From Lachnospiraceae bacterium (GTDB lineage Bacteria > Bacillota > Clostridia > Lachnospirales > Lachnospiraceae), in assembly GCA_017635395.1 (NCBI GenBank), contig JAGBLN010000011.1, positions 1 to 50,260 on the forward strand: DNA of 50,260 nt, read 5' to 3'. A program made the position numbers and the translations under genes. The notes under the pieces were generated by a model. That model was not told the DNA's origin. It worked only from the letters and a program-made list of their open reading frames with translations, and searched no databases. Positions 1 to 8,417 of the stretch are shown piece by piece (position 1 is the first letter of the stretch; every line of letters begins with the position of its first letter).

Positions 1-21
1 ATATTAGGAGAACTTGCACAC

Positions 22-921
22 ATGTGGACTGCAGATAACTGGAATGACTATAAAGTAATAGACTGTACCGACGGTGAAAAGCTGGAGCGCTGGGGTGATT
101 ACCTTCTCGTCCGCCCCGATCCTCAGGTTATATGGCAGACCGGACATAAGAATCCGGCATGGAAAAAAACAAACGGACATTACCACCGTTCCCAGAAGGG
201 CGGCGGTGAATGGGAATTCCGCGACCTTCCTAAGGAATGGACCATAAATTATGATCTCTCCCCTGCCGGCAAAAAACTCTGCTTCCATTTAAAGCCTTTT
301 GCATTTAAGCATACGGGCATTTTTCCTGAGCAGGCGGCCAATTGGGACTGGGCATCAGAGCTGATAGTCCGCAGGAAGAAAACTCTTCCGGGTGATGAGC
401 GGATAAAAGTCCTTAATCTTTTCGCTTACACAGGTGGAGCCACTGTATCCGCCGCCGTATCCGGAGCATTTGTTACACATGTGGATGCCGCAAAGGGAAT
501 GGTTGCCTGGGCAAAAGAAAACGCTGAAAGCTCCGGCTGCGGACACGATTCCATACGCTGGATAGTGGATGACTGCCTCAAATTCGTAGAAAGAGAGATA
601 CGCCGCGGCAATACCTACGATGCCATCATCATGGATCCGCCCTCCTATGGAAGAGGTCCCGGTGGCGAAATATGGAAGATCGAGGATGCCGTGTTCCCTT
701 TAATATGCAAGGCTGCACAGCTCCTTTCAGATGCGCCGCTTTTCTTCCTTATAAATTCTTACACCACCGGCCTGCAGCCCGCAGTGCTTTCCTATATGTT
801 GAATACCGCTCTCACAAGCAAGCGCGGAGGCCAGGTAGAAAGTTCTGAAATTGGACTGCCCATAGAGGGATCCGACACGCTTATCCTCCCCTGCGGCGCC
901 TGTGGAAGGTGGACGCCTTAA
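22..921 (+). CDS. Class I SAM-dependent methyltransferase, RlmI/RlmK-like
   Basis: Likely transfers a methyl group from S-adenosylmethionine to rRNA or a related RNA. The Rossmann SAM-binding motif LNLFAYTGGATVSAA is at residues 131-145 and the catalytic NPPY-type motif appears as DPPSYG at 205-210. These are the signatures of the COG1092 rRNA cytosine methyltransferases. At 299 residues it is shorter than RlmI (about 390) and I see no N-terminal PUA domain, so the RNA target is not predictable. The ATG at 22 is preceded by AGGAG at 6-10. The gene stands alone on the plus strand and is closed by a strong terminator. Family assignment is firm; substrate is inference. Confidence 0.88.
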   Translation: MWTADNWNDYKVIDCTDGEKLERWGDYLLVRPDPQVIWQTGHKNPAWKKTNGHYHRSQKGGGEWEFRDLPKEWTINYDLSPAGKKLCFHLKPFAFKHTGIFPEQAANWDWASELIVRRKKTLPGDERIKVLNLFAYTGGATVSAAVSGAFVTHVDAAKGMVAWAKENAESSGCGHDSIRWIVDDCLKFVEREIRRGNTYDAIIMDPPSYGRGPGGEIWKIEDAVFPLICKAAQLLSDAPLFFLINSYTTGLQPAVLSYMLNTALTSKRGGQVESSEIGLPIEGSDTLILPCGACGRWTP

Positions 922-970
922 TCAGTCAGCACTTTTGCATTTCAAAGCACACACATTATCCCACATATGA

Positions 971-1005
971 AACGGCTCCGTGCCTCAGGCAACGGAGCCG
1001 TTTTT
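971..1005 (+). terminator. Rho-independent terminator after the methyltransferase gene
   Basis: A 10-bp perfect stem (AACGGCTCCG at 971-980 with CGGAGCCGTT at 993-1002) is followed by a T-run on the plus strand. It sits between convergent genes and may slow transcription from the minus side too, but the T-run favours the plus strand. Confidence 0.85.
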
Positions 1006-1045
1006 AGACTCAGATCAAATTATGACATTTCGGTTCAGGGCGCTA

Positions 1046-1402
1046 TTAATAGCTGTAGCCGCTCATAGCATCTGCGACTCCCACAGTAAGGTAAAATACG
1101 CATATTAATATAAATATGATAACTGCAAGCACCCAGCCTATGATGTTCATTATCATGGCAGTCTTGATCTTCGAATCATGTGTTGCCATATCACCGAGCT
1201 GATATGCTGTATTAGCACCATTGGCATTTATAATAGTAAGGAGACCTGTAACGAGAGTGAATATACCACCCGCGCAGCAGAATCCCACTACTATCTGCAC
1301 GATACCAAGCACAAGCCATAAGGTGTACTTAGGAGACTTCTCACCGGGAGCCGGTGTATTGTACTGTCCCTGATTATAGTTGTTGTAGTTCTGATTATCC
1401 AT
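1046..1402 (-). CDS. CD225/dispanin-like small membrane protein
   Basis: A 118-residue protein with an N-terminal Asn/Gln/Tyr-rich stretch (1-20) and two hydrophobic helices (about 28-58 and 83-108). The connecting loop, with AYQLGDMATHDSKIKTA, matches the CD225/dispanin pattern of a GD-x(n)-A-SKKAK loop between two membrane segments. In bacteria these small proteins have no agreed role; in animals the family includes the interferon-induced IFITM proteins. ATG at 1402 is preceded by AGGAGGG (1408-1414), so the start is secure. It is a single-gene unit facing the methyltransferase gene. Confidence 0.7.
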   Translation of the reverse strand: MDNQNYNNYNQGQYNTPAPGEKSPKYTLWLVLGIVQIVVGFCCAGGIFTLVTGLLTIINANGANTAYQLGDMATHDSKIKTAMIMNIIGWVLAVIIFILICVFYLTVGVADAMSGYSY

Positions 1403-1598
1403 TTGTTCCCTCCTTGATTTTGTGACTGATCAACGCCACCCGGCTTCCTTCAGTCACTTGTTTTTTCCATCCGGATTCCTGCAGATTCCGGACATACATC
1501 TCTTATTATAATACATAAGCCATTCATATACCATAGCAAAAATTCAGTATAAATCCGGCAGCTCAAAAGCATGTACTATTCTGAAGGATTGCGAAAAA

Positions 1599-2018
1599 CT
1601 ATAGTACCACAGGCGCAAGGAACTCAAAGCCCGGTATATTCCTTAGAATACCAAACAGGATCATAAGAGCCCCCCATATCTCCGCCACTACTCCCATCCA
1701 TGGAGACAAGCCCCCGGTCCTGACAAAAACTATAAGCTGCTGGATATAAAGCACTGCCGCAAAAGGAAGTGTCACGGCCAGCAGTACATTATACCGAAAA
1801 GCCTGCATGATGTCCTGGTCATGGATAAGCGCATACATCATGCGAGTAGCCCCGCAGCTCGGGCAATATAGCCCCGTATATTTATATATCAGGCATGGCA
1901 CGCCCCCGCCCATCCGGTAATACATAAAATAAAGCAGTCCGCCGAGTGCGACGATCACCCAATTAACCAATATGACCAATATAAGTCTTTTCCTTACCTG
2001 TGCCCCATCCCTATTCAT
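1599..2018 (-). CDS. DUF2752 membrane protein
   Basis: A 139-residue integral membrane protein with three or four hydrophobic segments and the family hallmark YCPSCGATRMMYAL near residues 51-64 (the CPxCGxTR motif). DUF2752 proteins are common in Bacillota and Bacteroidota and their function is unknown; the Cys-x-x-Cys pair suggests metal or redox chemistry but this is untested. No Shine-Dalgarno precedes the ATG at 2018, so an internal start (for example a TTG near residue 14, preceded by AAGGAAAAG) is possible. Confidence 0.75.
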   Translation of the reverse strand: MNRDGAQVRKRLILVILVNWVIVALGGLLYFMYYRMGGGVPCLIYKYTGLYCPSCGATRMMYALIHDQDIMQAFRYNVLLAVTLPFAAVLYIQQLIVFVRTGGLSPWMGVVAEIWGALMILFGILRNIPGFEFLAPVVL

Positions 2019-2045
2019 AACACATACAAGATTTTACCATACTAT

Positions 2046-2183
2046 GTCTGCTTTTCCAAAGCTTGGATCGGTGTCATAGCTACAGTGATAGGTGCACTTG
2101 CCGCGCTGCTTCACTACCTGCATGACATCAGAAAAGATAGAAAACAAAAAAGCAACCGCCCAGACCAAGGTAATGGTTGCTAA
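2046..2183 (+). pseudogene. Decayed small hydrophobic toxin-like ORF (type I / holin-like toxin resemblance)
   Basis: An open frame of 45 codons encodes one hydrophobic helix (IGVIATVIGALAALLHYL) followed by a basic tail (RKDRKQKSNRP), the shape of Fst/TxpA/holin-like type I toxins. There is no in-frame ATG or GTG at the front. The nearby ATG at 2044 is in another frame, so the copy looks frame-disrupted. The end of the frame overlaps a hairpin (AGCAACC 2151-2157 with GGTTGCT 2175-2181). A second short hairpin, ACCG-TCTAT-CGGT, lies at 2214-2226, an arrangement I associate with such loci. I cannot verify homology; the assignment is by shape and memory only. Confidence 0.35.
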
Positions 2184-2292
2184 TTTGTTGTTGTAACTGT
2201 TAACCAAGGTAAGACCGTCTATCGGTAACACCTTTACATTTATGATTTTAACAGTACTTGCAGCTTTTGTCAAATTCGATTAAACATACCGA

Positions 2293-2322
2293 TTTACATA
2301 AAACCCTATAATAGGGTATAAT
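2293..2322 (+). promoter_or_regulatory. Sigma-A-type promoter placed for a leaderless start
   Basis: TTTACA (2293-2298) and a perfect TATAAT (2317-2322) are 18 bp apart. A start 6-8 nt beyond the -10 box falls at about 2328-2330, on the ATG at 2329 itself. Confidence 0.6.
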
Positions 2323-2328
2323 ATCACC

Positions 2329-2877
2329 ATGAATGTAGCCGAGCTTTCCACAAATGTATACCAAGTCGCAGGACTGAAAAATACGGATATTCTGCAGTTC
2401 CGCAGCTATCCAGGCAAGCCTTCGGCCTCTGTCACCGGAAATTCTGAAACAAGAAGTTTTTCGGAGATACTTTCAGATCATGTTTCCAAAAACACACAGA
2501 ATATTTCTGCCGCACAGGCCTACTCGGATATGAGCGCCGATGCCGCCTCTGCATTAAAAGCTTCCCTTTCCGATACGGAACTTGACAGCCTCAGGGCATC
2601 TTTAAATGCTGATGACCTCGCTCCTGATGTGGTGAATGCGCTTACTGATGATAACGGAAATATTGCCGAGGCGCTTTTAGATACACTTCTTAATGACACG
2701 GATAATGACGATGATAATTCTTCCGTGCTTGAATCTTACGAATCATCCTCCGATAGCTTGAATAAACTCCTTACGGACACGAAGCTGGCACAGGAATATT
2801 TAAGCTCTTCCTCCGGACGCACTCTCATCAATGAGCTTGCCAATAACATGATCGCAGGTGTTGCGACAAGCGTGTGA
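2329..2877 (+). CDS. Hypothetical acidic protein
   Basis: A 182-residue protein I do not recognise. It is rich in Ser, Asp, Asn and Leu, strongly acidic, and has no signal peptide or membrane segment. Residues 60-120 contain helical segments with DTELDSLRASLNADDLA-type spacing, and 120-145 is an Asp/Ser-rich, probably flexible linker (DTDNDDDNSS). The start codon has no Shine-Dalgarno; the nearest in-frame alternative ATG is about 66 codons in and also lacks one. The -10 box sits so close that the mRNA would begin at or near the ATG. No operon partner on this strand. Confidence 0.6.
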   Translation: MNVAELSTNVYQVAGLKNTDILQFRSYPGKPSASVTGNSETRSFSEILSDHVSKNTQNISAAQAYSDMSADAASALKASLSDTELDSLRASLNADDLAPDVVNALTDDNGNIAEALLDTLLNDTDNDDDNSSVLESYESSSDSLNKLLTDTKLAQEYLSSSSGRTLINELANNMIAGVATSV

Positions 2878-2981
2878 CTGCTGTCGACCTTTTTCTTTCG
2901 TTTTGCCGAATTGATCTGATTCCGGAATCCACATTGTGGGCATAGGATAAAACCAAATCCGAAAATGCCATCAGCCCCACT

Positions 2982-3755
2982 CTATGTCTTCTTAAAGAAC
3001 TGAAAAGTTCCCCCTATCAGTATCATTGCCCCTACTATGGCATAAAATACTTCTATTCCAACTTCAACCCCCGGTTCCAAAAGAACTGACACGCCTTCAG
3101 CCATCAGGAACGAGCCTGCCGCACTGGTAAAGATTATTATTATCACATCCCCGAATATATTTACGAGAACCGACACCACCACGGCAGCCAGGGACGCTAC
3201 CACAAGTCCTGTCTGCAGTACATTAAGAGCCTCCGAGATCTGATCCAGCACCGGCTGTGCATACTCTGCCGACATCTCCCCGGTGGCAGCTGATATATCA
3301 CCATGATTGAATATCTTTGTTATCCATATCTGCACAAGTGCCCCCGTATCCGGAATATCGCTGATAGCTTTTCTCGCCATAATAAGAGCAGACCTGGCAA
3401 AACATCCCGCCACTGCCAGGTATGTGCATACTCCTGCCGTCACGCATAGTCCTGCCTTGTATCGCCTGAGCCCTGCGTAGCCTGCAGCAAATGCCACAAC
3501 AGCTGCAACCACATAAACCCAGATGCTGTCCCAGTTTTTCCCTAACTGAAGGACTGTGCCGCCTGCCAGTACCGCGCAGGCACAGAACTGAACTATCTTG
3601 AACAGGTTCAGTCCCTGGAAACAGAGCACGACACCCGCCACAAGAAAAAACAGGGCAACCGCCCATCCGGGTATTGCCGCTATATCAGACGATATGCTTT
3701 TTTCCGCCTCGGCCGCTGTTTCCGCAGCCTGAATCATGTAGTATGCTGTCACCAT
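2982..3755 (-). CDS. Multispanning membrane protein
   Basis: A 257-residue protein with about seven hydrophobic segments (near residues 30-48, 51-70, 76-95, 100-125, 182-202, 204-222 and 232-252) and a hydrophilic loop at about 135-175. The overall layout resembles DUF4203/TMEM198-type proteins but no diagnostic motif is seen, so I leave it unnamed. It begins 33 bp after the histidine kinase stop codon on the same strand and is probably the third gene of that two-component operon, perhaps a sensor partner or a target. The Shine-Dalgarno is weak. Confidence 0.65.
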   Translation of the reverse strand: MVTAYYMIQAAETAAEAEKSISSDIAAIPGWAVALFFLVAGVVLCFQGLNLFKIVQFCACAVLAGGTVLQLGKNWDSIWVYVVAAVVAFAAGYAGLRRYKAGLCVTAGVCTYLAVAGCFARSALIMARKAISDIPDTGALVQIWITKIFNHGDISAATGEMSAEYAQPVLDQISEALNVLQTGLVVASLAAVVVSVLVNIFGDVIIIIFTSAAGSFLMAEGVSVLLEPGVEVGIEVFYAIVGAMILIGGTFQFFKKT

Positions 3756-3788
3756 TTCACTTATTCAATATAATGTTCACTCACAAAG

Positions 3789-5099
3789 CTACTGCTTGTA
3801 TGTCACCGTAAACACTATCTCTTCCCTCTTCCTGTCATAGCTAACCTGAATATTCGCGTTCATCTTCGCGCACATTTCCTCTGCAATGGAAAGACCTATG
3901 CCAAAGCCGCTCTTCTTGCTGTTGTGGGATTCATCCTCCCTGTAAAACCTTTCAAAGAACCTGGTATAGTCCACAGTCGCTCCGGCCCTATAGGTATTCT
4001 GTACATATAGCTTTGCGCCCTTGCCCATATAGCCCTTCTCAAGCTTGACCAGTACACGGCCGCCGTCATCACAGTACTTTGATGCATTGTCTAGGAGAAT
4101 GGATGCCACCTCCTGCACGCCGTTCTGCATCGCTTTCACTGTAAGCCCCTCTTCTATGCTGGTCTCATATGTCTTTCCGGCACCTTCCACTACGGAAGCA
4201 AAGGAGTCAGCCTGATCCTTAACAATAGCAGATATATCCACTGCAGAAAAAACCTGCACATCCTTCTCATTCAGCTTTGAAAGCACTACCAGGTTTGAAA
4301 CAAGTTCGTTCATCTTCTTGATCTGCCGCATATTGGACTCCGTCCATTTTGACTTTCCTGCAGTCATCTCTATCATTTCCGTATTGGCAGATATGACCGT
4401 CAGCGGCGTTTTCAGTTCATGGCTTGCATTAGTTATGAAACGCTTCTGTCTCTCCTGGTTTTCAATAAAAGGATCCATAAGCTGCTTTGAAAAATAGATA
4501 AAGAGCAGACAGAATACTAATAATATGACGCCGGCCACTATCAGCAGGTAAGAATAGATCTGATGGACTATCAGGTATCTTGACGTGTAGTCAACGAAAA
4601 CATAGAGCCGCCCGCCGTTTCCCTTTTCCCGGCTGTCATAATAATAGACATTATTCTCATGGAAAAATTTCCCTGACTCCCACCTTGTATCCATAAACAT
4701 TTTCCGGAATGACTCAGCCAGGGACATATCGGCATCATTGGATCTTCCCTCATATATGGAAAAAGCTATATCCGCCGCTTCATTTTCCTCTATGGAAAAA
4801 ATATGCTCCGTATTGACGTGGGTAATATTTCCATCCTTATCTGTTATCACGCTGAAATACCTGGTTTCATACTGCAGTTCTTCCGACAGTCCTCCGGGCA
4901 TCCGCTTGTTTCCCACTGCCCAGACCCTGTCAGGCGGCATTTCGCCGCCGTTTTCAAGCAATACCGTCAGCATAGTATTAACCTGGGCATCAAAGAAATT
5001 GTCCGTCAAGAAAAACACCATGGAAAGAACCAGGGTAAGACATATAAGCAGCGTAAGCGCCGCCAGGGATACAAATTTTACTCTGAGTTTTGCAAGCAT
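3789..5099 (-). CDS. Sensor histidine kinase (OmpR-partner type)
   Basis: Autophosphorylates on His227 and passes the phosphate to the response regulator encoded 38 bp upstream. Membrane segments at about 9-31 and 180-203 enclose an extracytoplasmic sensor of roughly 145 residues. The H-box is NASHELKTPLTV (224-235), the N-box LLDNASKY (335-342) and the G2 box GFGIGLS (398-404). The usual G1 box (DxGxG) is replaced by QNTYRAG around 367-373, a variation known in some Clostridial kinases that may affect nucleotide affinity. ATG at 5099 starts MLAKLRVKF with a basic N-terminus before TM1. The stimulus is unknown. Confidence 0.92.
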   Translation of the reverse strand: MLAKLRVKFVSLAALTLLICLTLVLSMVFFLTDNFFDAQVNTMLTVLLENGGEMPPDRVWAVGNKRMPGGLSEELQYETRYFSVITDKDGNITHVNTEHIFSIEENEAADIAFSIYEGRSNDADMSLAESFRKMFMDTRWESGKFFHENNVYYYDSREKGNGGRLYVFVDYTSRYLIVHQIYSYLLIVAGVILLVFCLLFIYFSKQLMDPFIENQERQKRFITNASHELKTPLTVISANTEMIEMTAGKSKWTESNMRQIKKMNELVSNLVVLSKLNEKDVQVFSAVDISAIVKDQADSFASVVEGAGKTYETSIEEGLTVKAMQNGVQEVASILLDNASKYCDDGGRVLVKLEKGYMGKGAKLYVQNTYRAGATVDYTRFFERFYREDESHNSKKSGFGIGLSIAEEMCAKMNANIQVSYDRKREEIVFTVTYKQ

Positions 5100-5137
5100 A
5101 CCTTACTAAACCCTCTATGCTCTCAGTTCTTTTGCAT

Positions 5138-5809
5138 TCAGTTCTTGCCGGCCAGACGGTATGAGCTGCCCTTCTCGCCTTCAATGGTAGCAGCCGCTCC
5201 GACAGCCCGAAGCTTGTTCTTAAGAAATGACACATAAAGCCAGACAGCTTCTTCATCCGCATTTTCCTCGTTCTTCCAGAACTTTTCTATAAGTTCCTCC
5301 GTGGAAAAATCCTTTTCCGGATTGTTCATAAAGAAGCCCAGCATATGGCTCTCCTTAGCCGGCAGCCTTATGGAATTCTGTCCGGTAAGTTCTTCCTTCT
5401 CGGTATCCAGGGTGATGTTGTAAACGGATATGACCTTCTGCGTATTCGCCCGGCTTCTTCTTGTCATTGCCCTTACCCTGGCCAGTAATTCTCCCACTGC
5501 AAAAGGCTTGGTCAGGTAATCATCAGCACCTGCATCCAGGCCATTTATCCTGTCATCCACCTCCGTCTTGGCTGTAAGAAAAAGCACAGGAGTATCATTA
5601 CCGCTCTCCCTAAGCTTCTTTACAGCCGTTATTCCGTCCATCACAGGCATCATTATATCAGACACAATTGCCGCATATTCATTTGCGCTTGCCTTTTCAA
5701 GCATCTGTGCACCATTCTCCGTCACATCTACAGTGTAACCGTTAGCGGCAAGCACAGCCTCTATTACGTCCTTAAGATCTTCTTCGTCTTCTGCTACAAG
5801 TATATTCAT
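5138..5809 (-). CDS. OmpR/PhoB-family response regulator
   Basis: A 223-residue DNA-binding regulator. The receiver domain (1-118) has the acidic pocket E7/D8/E9, the phospho-acceptor Asp51 in VSDIMMP, Thr79 in FLTAK and Lys101 in LTKPF. The C-terminal winged helix (about 128-220) has the KESHMLGFFMNN and VSFLKNKL helices expected for OmpR-type proteins. It is first in the operon with the histidine kinase and the membrane protein; neither the DNA target nor a self-binding site can be read from the sequence. Confidence 0.94.
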   Translation of the reverse strand: MNILVAEDEEDLKDVIEAVLAANGYTVDVTENGAQMLEKASANEYAAIVSDIMMPVMDGITAVKKLRESGNDTPVLFLTAKTEVDDRINGLDAGADDYLTKPFAVGELLARVRAMTRRSRANTQKVISVYNITLDTEKEELTGQNSIRLPAKESHMLGFFMNNPEKDFSTEELIEKFWKNEENADEEAVWLYVSFLKNKLRAVGAAATIEGEKGSSYRLAGKN

Positions 5810-5855
5810 TACTACCTCTTTCCTTAAAACAATTTTCTTTCTTTATTCCGATATT

Positions 5856-6455
5856 TTAGCTGCCCCTGATCATATCCTTCAGGGTCTGCATTGAGATATC
5901 GCAGCTTGCCAATTCTCCGGCACAGCGTTTCAGTTCCTCAGCTATTATGGCACTGTTCTTTATGTCTTTCTTATATCGCAGTTCGTGCTCAAGCGCAGCC
6001 CAGGTATCCATGGCTATAGTACGCAGCTGGACCTCTATGTAATATTTTCCGGGATCGTTGCCTGCCGCATCAGGCACATCGCTTTCTACTTCAAGCAGCA
6101 TATGATAGCTTCTGTAACCATTGGGCTTAGTAGCGCTTATATAGTCCTTTTCCTTCACAATGGTTATTCCGTCCATCTCCCGGATCTTATTCACATTCTT
6201 CATTATGTCATCGATGAAAAGGCATATCACCCTGACACCGATGGCATCATGCACTACCTTAAGCGCATTGTATGCTGTCAGCTCCACCCCTATCTTGCTG
6301 CATTTTTCCTGCATGCTCTCAACTGACTTAATGCGGCTGGACAGATGCTCATATAATTTCTCTCCGCCGTCATCCTGCGCAGTGGCTTCATACCGCCTGA
6401 CAAAATCGTCCGCGATCTTAGTCAAGTCATCTATATAATCTGCATATTCCTTCAT
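5856..6455 (-). CDS. Small alarmone synthetase (RelQ/RelP-like (p)ppGpp synthetase)
   Basis: Single-domain GTP pyrophosphokinase: makes ppGpp/pppGpp from ATP and GDP/GTP. At 199 residues it is the length of RelP/RelQ, with no HD hydrolase, TGS or ACT domain. Synthetase motifs are present: SRIKSVESM (40-48), GVRVICLF (73-80), the substrate-binding KPNGYRSYH (110-118) and the catalytic-glutamate segment IEVQLRTIAMDTWAALEHE (140-158). It lies 66 bp downstream of the wecG-like gene, so the polysaccharide operon may read into it. That would tie alarmone synthesis to a pathway consuming GTP; this link is inference. Confidence 0.9.
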   Translation of the reverse strand: MKEYADYIDDLTKIADDFVRRYEATAQDDGGEKLYEHLSSRIKSVESMQEKCSKIGVELTAYNALKVVHDAIGVRVICLFIDDIMKNVNKIREMDGITIVKEKDYISATKPNGYRSYHMLLEVESDVPDAAGNDPGKYYIEVQLRTIAMDTWAALEHELRYKKDIKNSAIIAEELKRCAGELASCDISMQTLKDMIRGS

Positions 6456-6521
6456 TTTCCTGTAACCTCACAATACAAAAAATTGTAATTCAGTACCTTC
6501 TAAACTTTAATACCTTCTAAT

Positions 6522-7298
6522 TCAATACCTTCCCAGCAGCATCAGCATTATAAATCTCGTATTCGTCTTTAAGTACCTTGAAAAAAGCCTCTTGGGATCC
6601 TGAAGCAGCCTGTAGCACCACTCAAGCCCGGTCTTCTGCATCCATAAAGGCGCTCTTTTCACAGTTCCCGCATGGAAATCAAATCCTGCGCCTACGCCCA
6701 GCATCAGGGCATCGATCTTTCCTGCGTGGTCAGCCATCCACTTCTCCTGCTTTGGCGCCCCTAATCCTACCCAGACAAGATCTGCTCCGGAATCATTGAT
6801 CATTCTTATGGCATCCCTGTCTTCGTCTTCAGTAAGCTCCCTGAAAGGCGGCGAGTATTTTCCACAGATGTTTATTCCGGGATACTCTTTTTCCAGCTTC
6901 TCCGTCAGTGCTGCCAGCGTCTCATCCGTGGACCCATAGAAAAAATGTTTTACTTTTCCGTCCCTGCTGCCTTCAAATGCAAGTCTCATAAAATCTGGTC
7001 CTGCCACACGCTTAGGACTATATTTCTTTCCGGTTCTCAGGGCCTTGATCCTGGCCGCAAATGCAACCGGCATTCCGTCAGGAAATGTGAATGCAGCGCC
7101 GTTAAGAACCTTCCTGTATTCCGCATCCTCATGGGCCTCCACTGTAGTATGCACATTAGTAAAGCAGATATAACGCCCCTTTAGGCTGCTGCACTTCTTT
7201 AGCACAGCCTTTACTGCCGTTCCAATATCGCAGAAGGTAAACTTAACCCCCATTACCCTTATATGTACTGCCCTGTTTTTTGTTTCTTCTTTTCCCAT
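6522..7298 (-). CDS. WecB/TagA/CpsF-family (GT26) glycosyltransferase
   Basis: Transfers a sugar, typically N-acetylmannosamine(uronate) or glucose, to an undecaprenyl-linked acceptor during surface-polymer assembly. Family motifs: FTNVHT (46-51), the catalytic-Asp segment FPDGMPV (72-78) and GLGAPKQEKW (178-187), with a basic, membrane-associating C-terminus. Length 258 is normal. It begins 6 bp after the manA stop codon and is the last glycan gene of the operon. The sugar donor cannot be deduced. Confidence 0.9.
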   Translation of the reverse strand: MGKEETKNRAVHIRVMGVKFTFCDIGTAVKAVLKKCSSLKGRYICFTNVHTTVEAHEDAEYRKVLNGAAFTFPDGMPVAFAARIKALRTGKKYSPKRVAGPDFMRLAFEGSRDGKVKHFFYGSTDETLAALTEKLEKEYPGINICGKYSPPFRELTEDEDRDAIRMINDSGADLVWVGLGAPKQEKWMADHAGKIDALMLGVGAGFDFHAGTVKRAPLWMQKTGLEWCYRLLQDPKRLFSRYLKTNTRFIMLMLLGRY

Positions 7299-7304
7299 TT
7301 TTAA

Positions 7305-8330
7305 TCAACAACTGATCTTAAGCAGCGTGGAATTTCCGTGCAGCAGCATCTCATCCGAATCAGCCGGAATAAAGATACAGTCTCCCTTGAAAAAAGGAAG
7401 CACATCTTTCCTGCCGCAGCTGTCTGTAATGATGCCGCAGCCGTCCACGCATAACAGTACTGCAAAGGAATTGGCCTCAGTCTTTATCCCTGCCATCTGC
7501 TTTATGCGCTCGGTATTCAGCATCATGCGTTCCATCTGGAAATACTTGCATCTCCCCAAAAGCTCCGTAGCATAGCCGGGCCTGAATTTCAGCACCCTCA
7601 AGGGCTGTTTAGGTTCCGATGCTCCTGACATGTTCATAACATCCAGTGCCTTGTCTATATGAAGTTCTCTTTTATTTCCGTTTTTATCTACCCTGTCGTA
7701 ATCATACAGCCTGTATGTCAGGTTGGAATTCTCCTGCACCTCGGCTATCACTGCGCCGCTTCCTATGGCATGCACGGTCCCTGCCTCTATGAAAAAGACA
7801 TCATCCTTGTTCACCTTTACTTTCTGCAGGTACCTGGTAATCGTCCCGTCGCTTACAGCTTTTTTCAGCTTATCCGCCGTAATGGAATGCCTGAAACCAT
7901 ATATAAGAGATGTATCCGGAGCGGCATCAATCACATACCACATCTCGGTCTTTCCCCGCTGGCCATTCTCATGTTCCATGGCATACTCATCAGTCGGGTG
8001 CACCTGTACTGACAGGTCACTGTCCGCATCTATGAATTTCACCAGTATAGGCAGGTCATCGTATCCATTCTCCCTGGGATGCGTGCCCAGATATTCCGGA
8101 TGTTCCTTAAGGACATCAGAAAGCAGCCTGCCCTTGTACTCCCCGCTGGCTACCATGCTCACGCCGTCAGGATGCGTACTGCACTCCCAGGTCTCAGCCA
8201 AGGGCGTAGTATCCGTATCCTTGCAGAAATCATCCTTTAGCCTCCTGCCGCCCCAGAGATAATCCTTCTCTGCAGGTTTTAAAAGGAACGGCATTACAGA
8301 TGCATTATTTTCAGCATCAACTCTACTCAT
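7305..8330 (-). CDS. manA: Mannose-6-phosphate isomerase, class I
   Basis: Zinc enzyme interconverting fructose-6-phosphate and mannose-6-phosphate, feeding GDP-mannose synthesis. The two-domain cupin of 341 residues is the short Bacillota type. Metal-ligand motifs visible: SVQVHP (107-112, His111), KTEMWY (127-132, Glu129) and a later EAGTVHAIG. It follows manC by 87 bp and precedes the wecG-like gene by 6 bp. No phosphomannomutase is present in the window, so that step must be encoded elsewhere. Confidence 0.93.
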   Translation of the reverse strand: MSRVDAENNASVMPFLLKPAEKDYLWGGRRLKDDFCKDTDTTPLAETWECSTHPDGVSMVASGEYKGRLLSDVLKEHPEYLGTHPRENGYDDLPILVKFIDADSDLSVQVHPTDEYAMEHENGQRGKTEMWYVIDAAPDTSLIYGFRHSITADKLKKAVSDGTITRYLQKVKVNKDDVFFIEAGTVHAIGSGAVIAEVQENSNLTYRLYDYDRVDKNGNKRELHIDKALDVMNMSGASEPKQPLRVLKFRPGYATELLGRCKYFQMERMMLNTERIKQMAGIKTEANSFAVLLCVDGCGIITDSCGRKDVLPFFKGDCIFIPADSDEMLLHGNSTLLKISC

Positions 8331-8417
8331 ATATCGGTTAACTTATCCTCATCATTTAATCCGGACCGCTTCATATTTCATGATTGCGTAGCCCGTCTAT
8401 GCTTTCGCATTGCTATA

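Noticed and set aside
2034-2273. 79-codon minus-strand frame between the DUF2752 gene and the acidic protein gene
   Set aside because: No ribosome site, odd composition, and it lies antisense to the toxin-like frame and its hairpins, which explain the sequence better.
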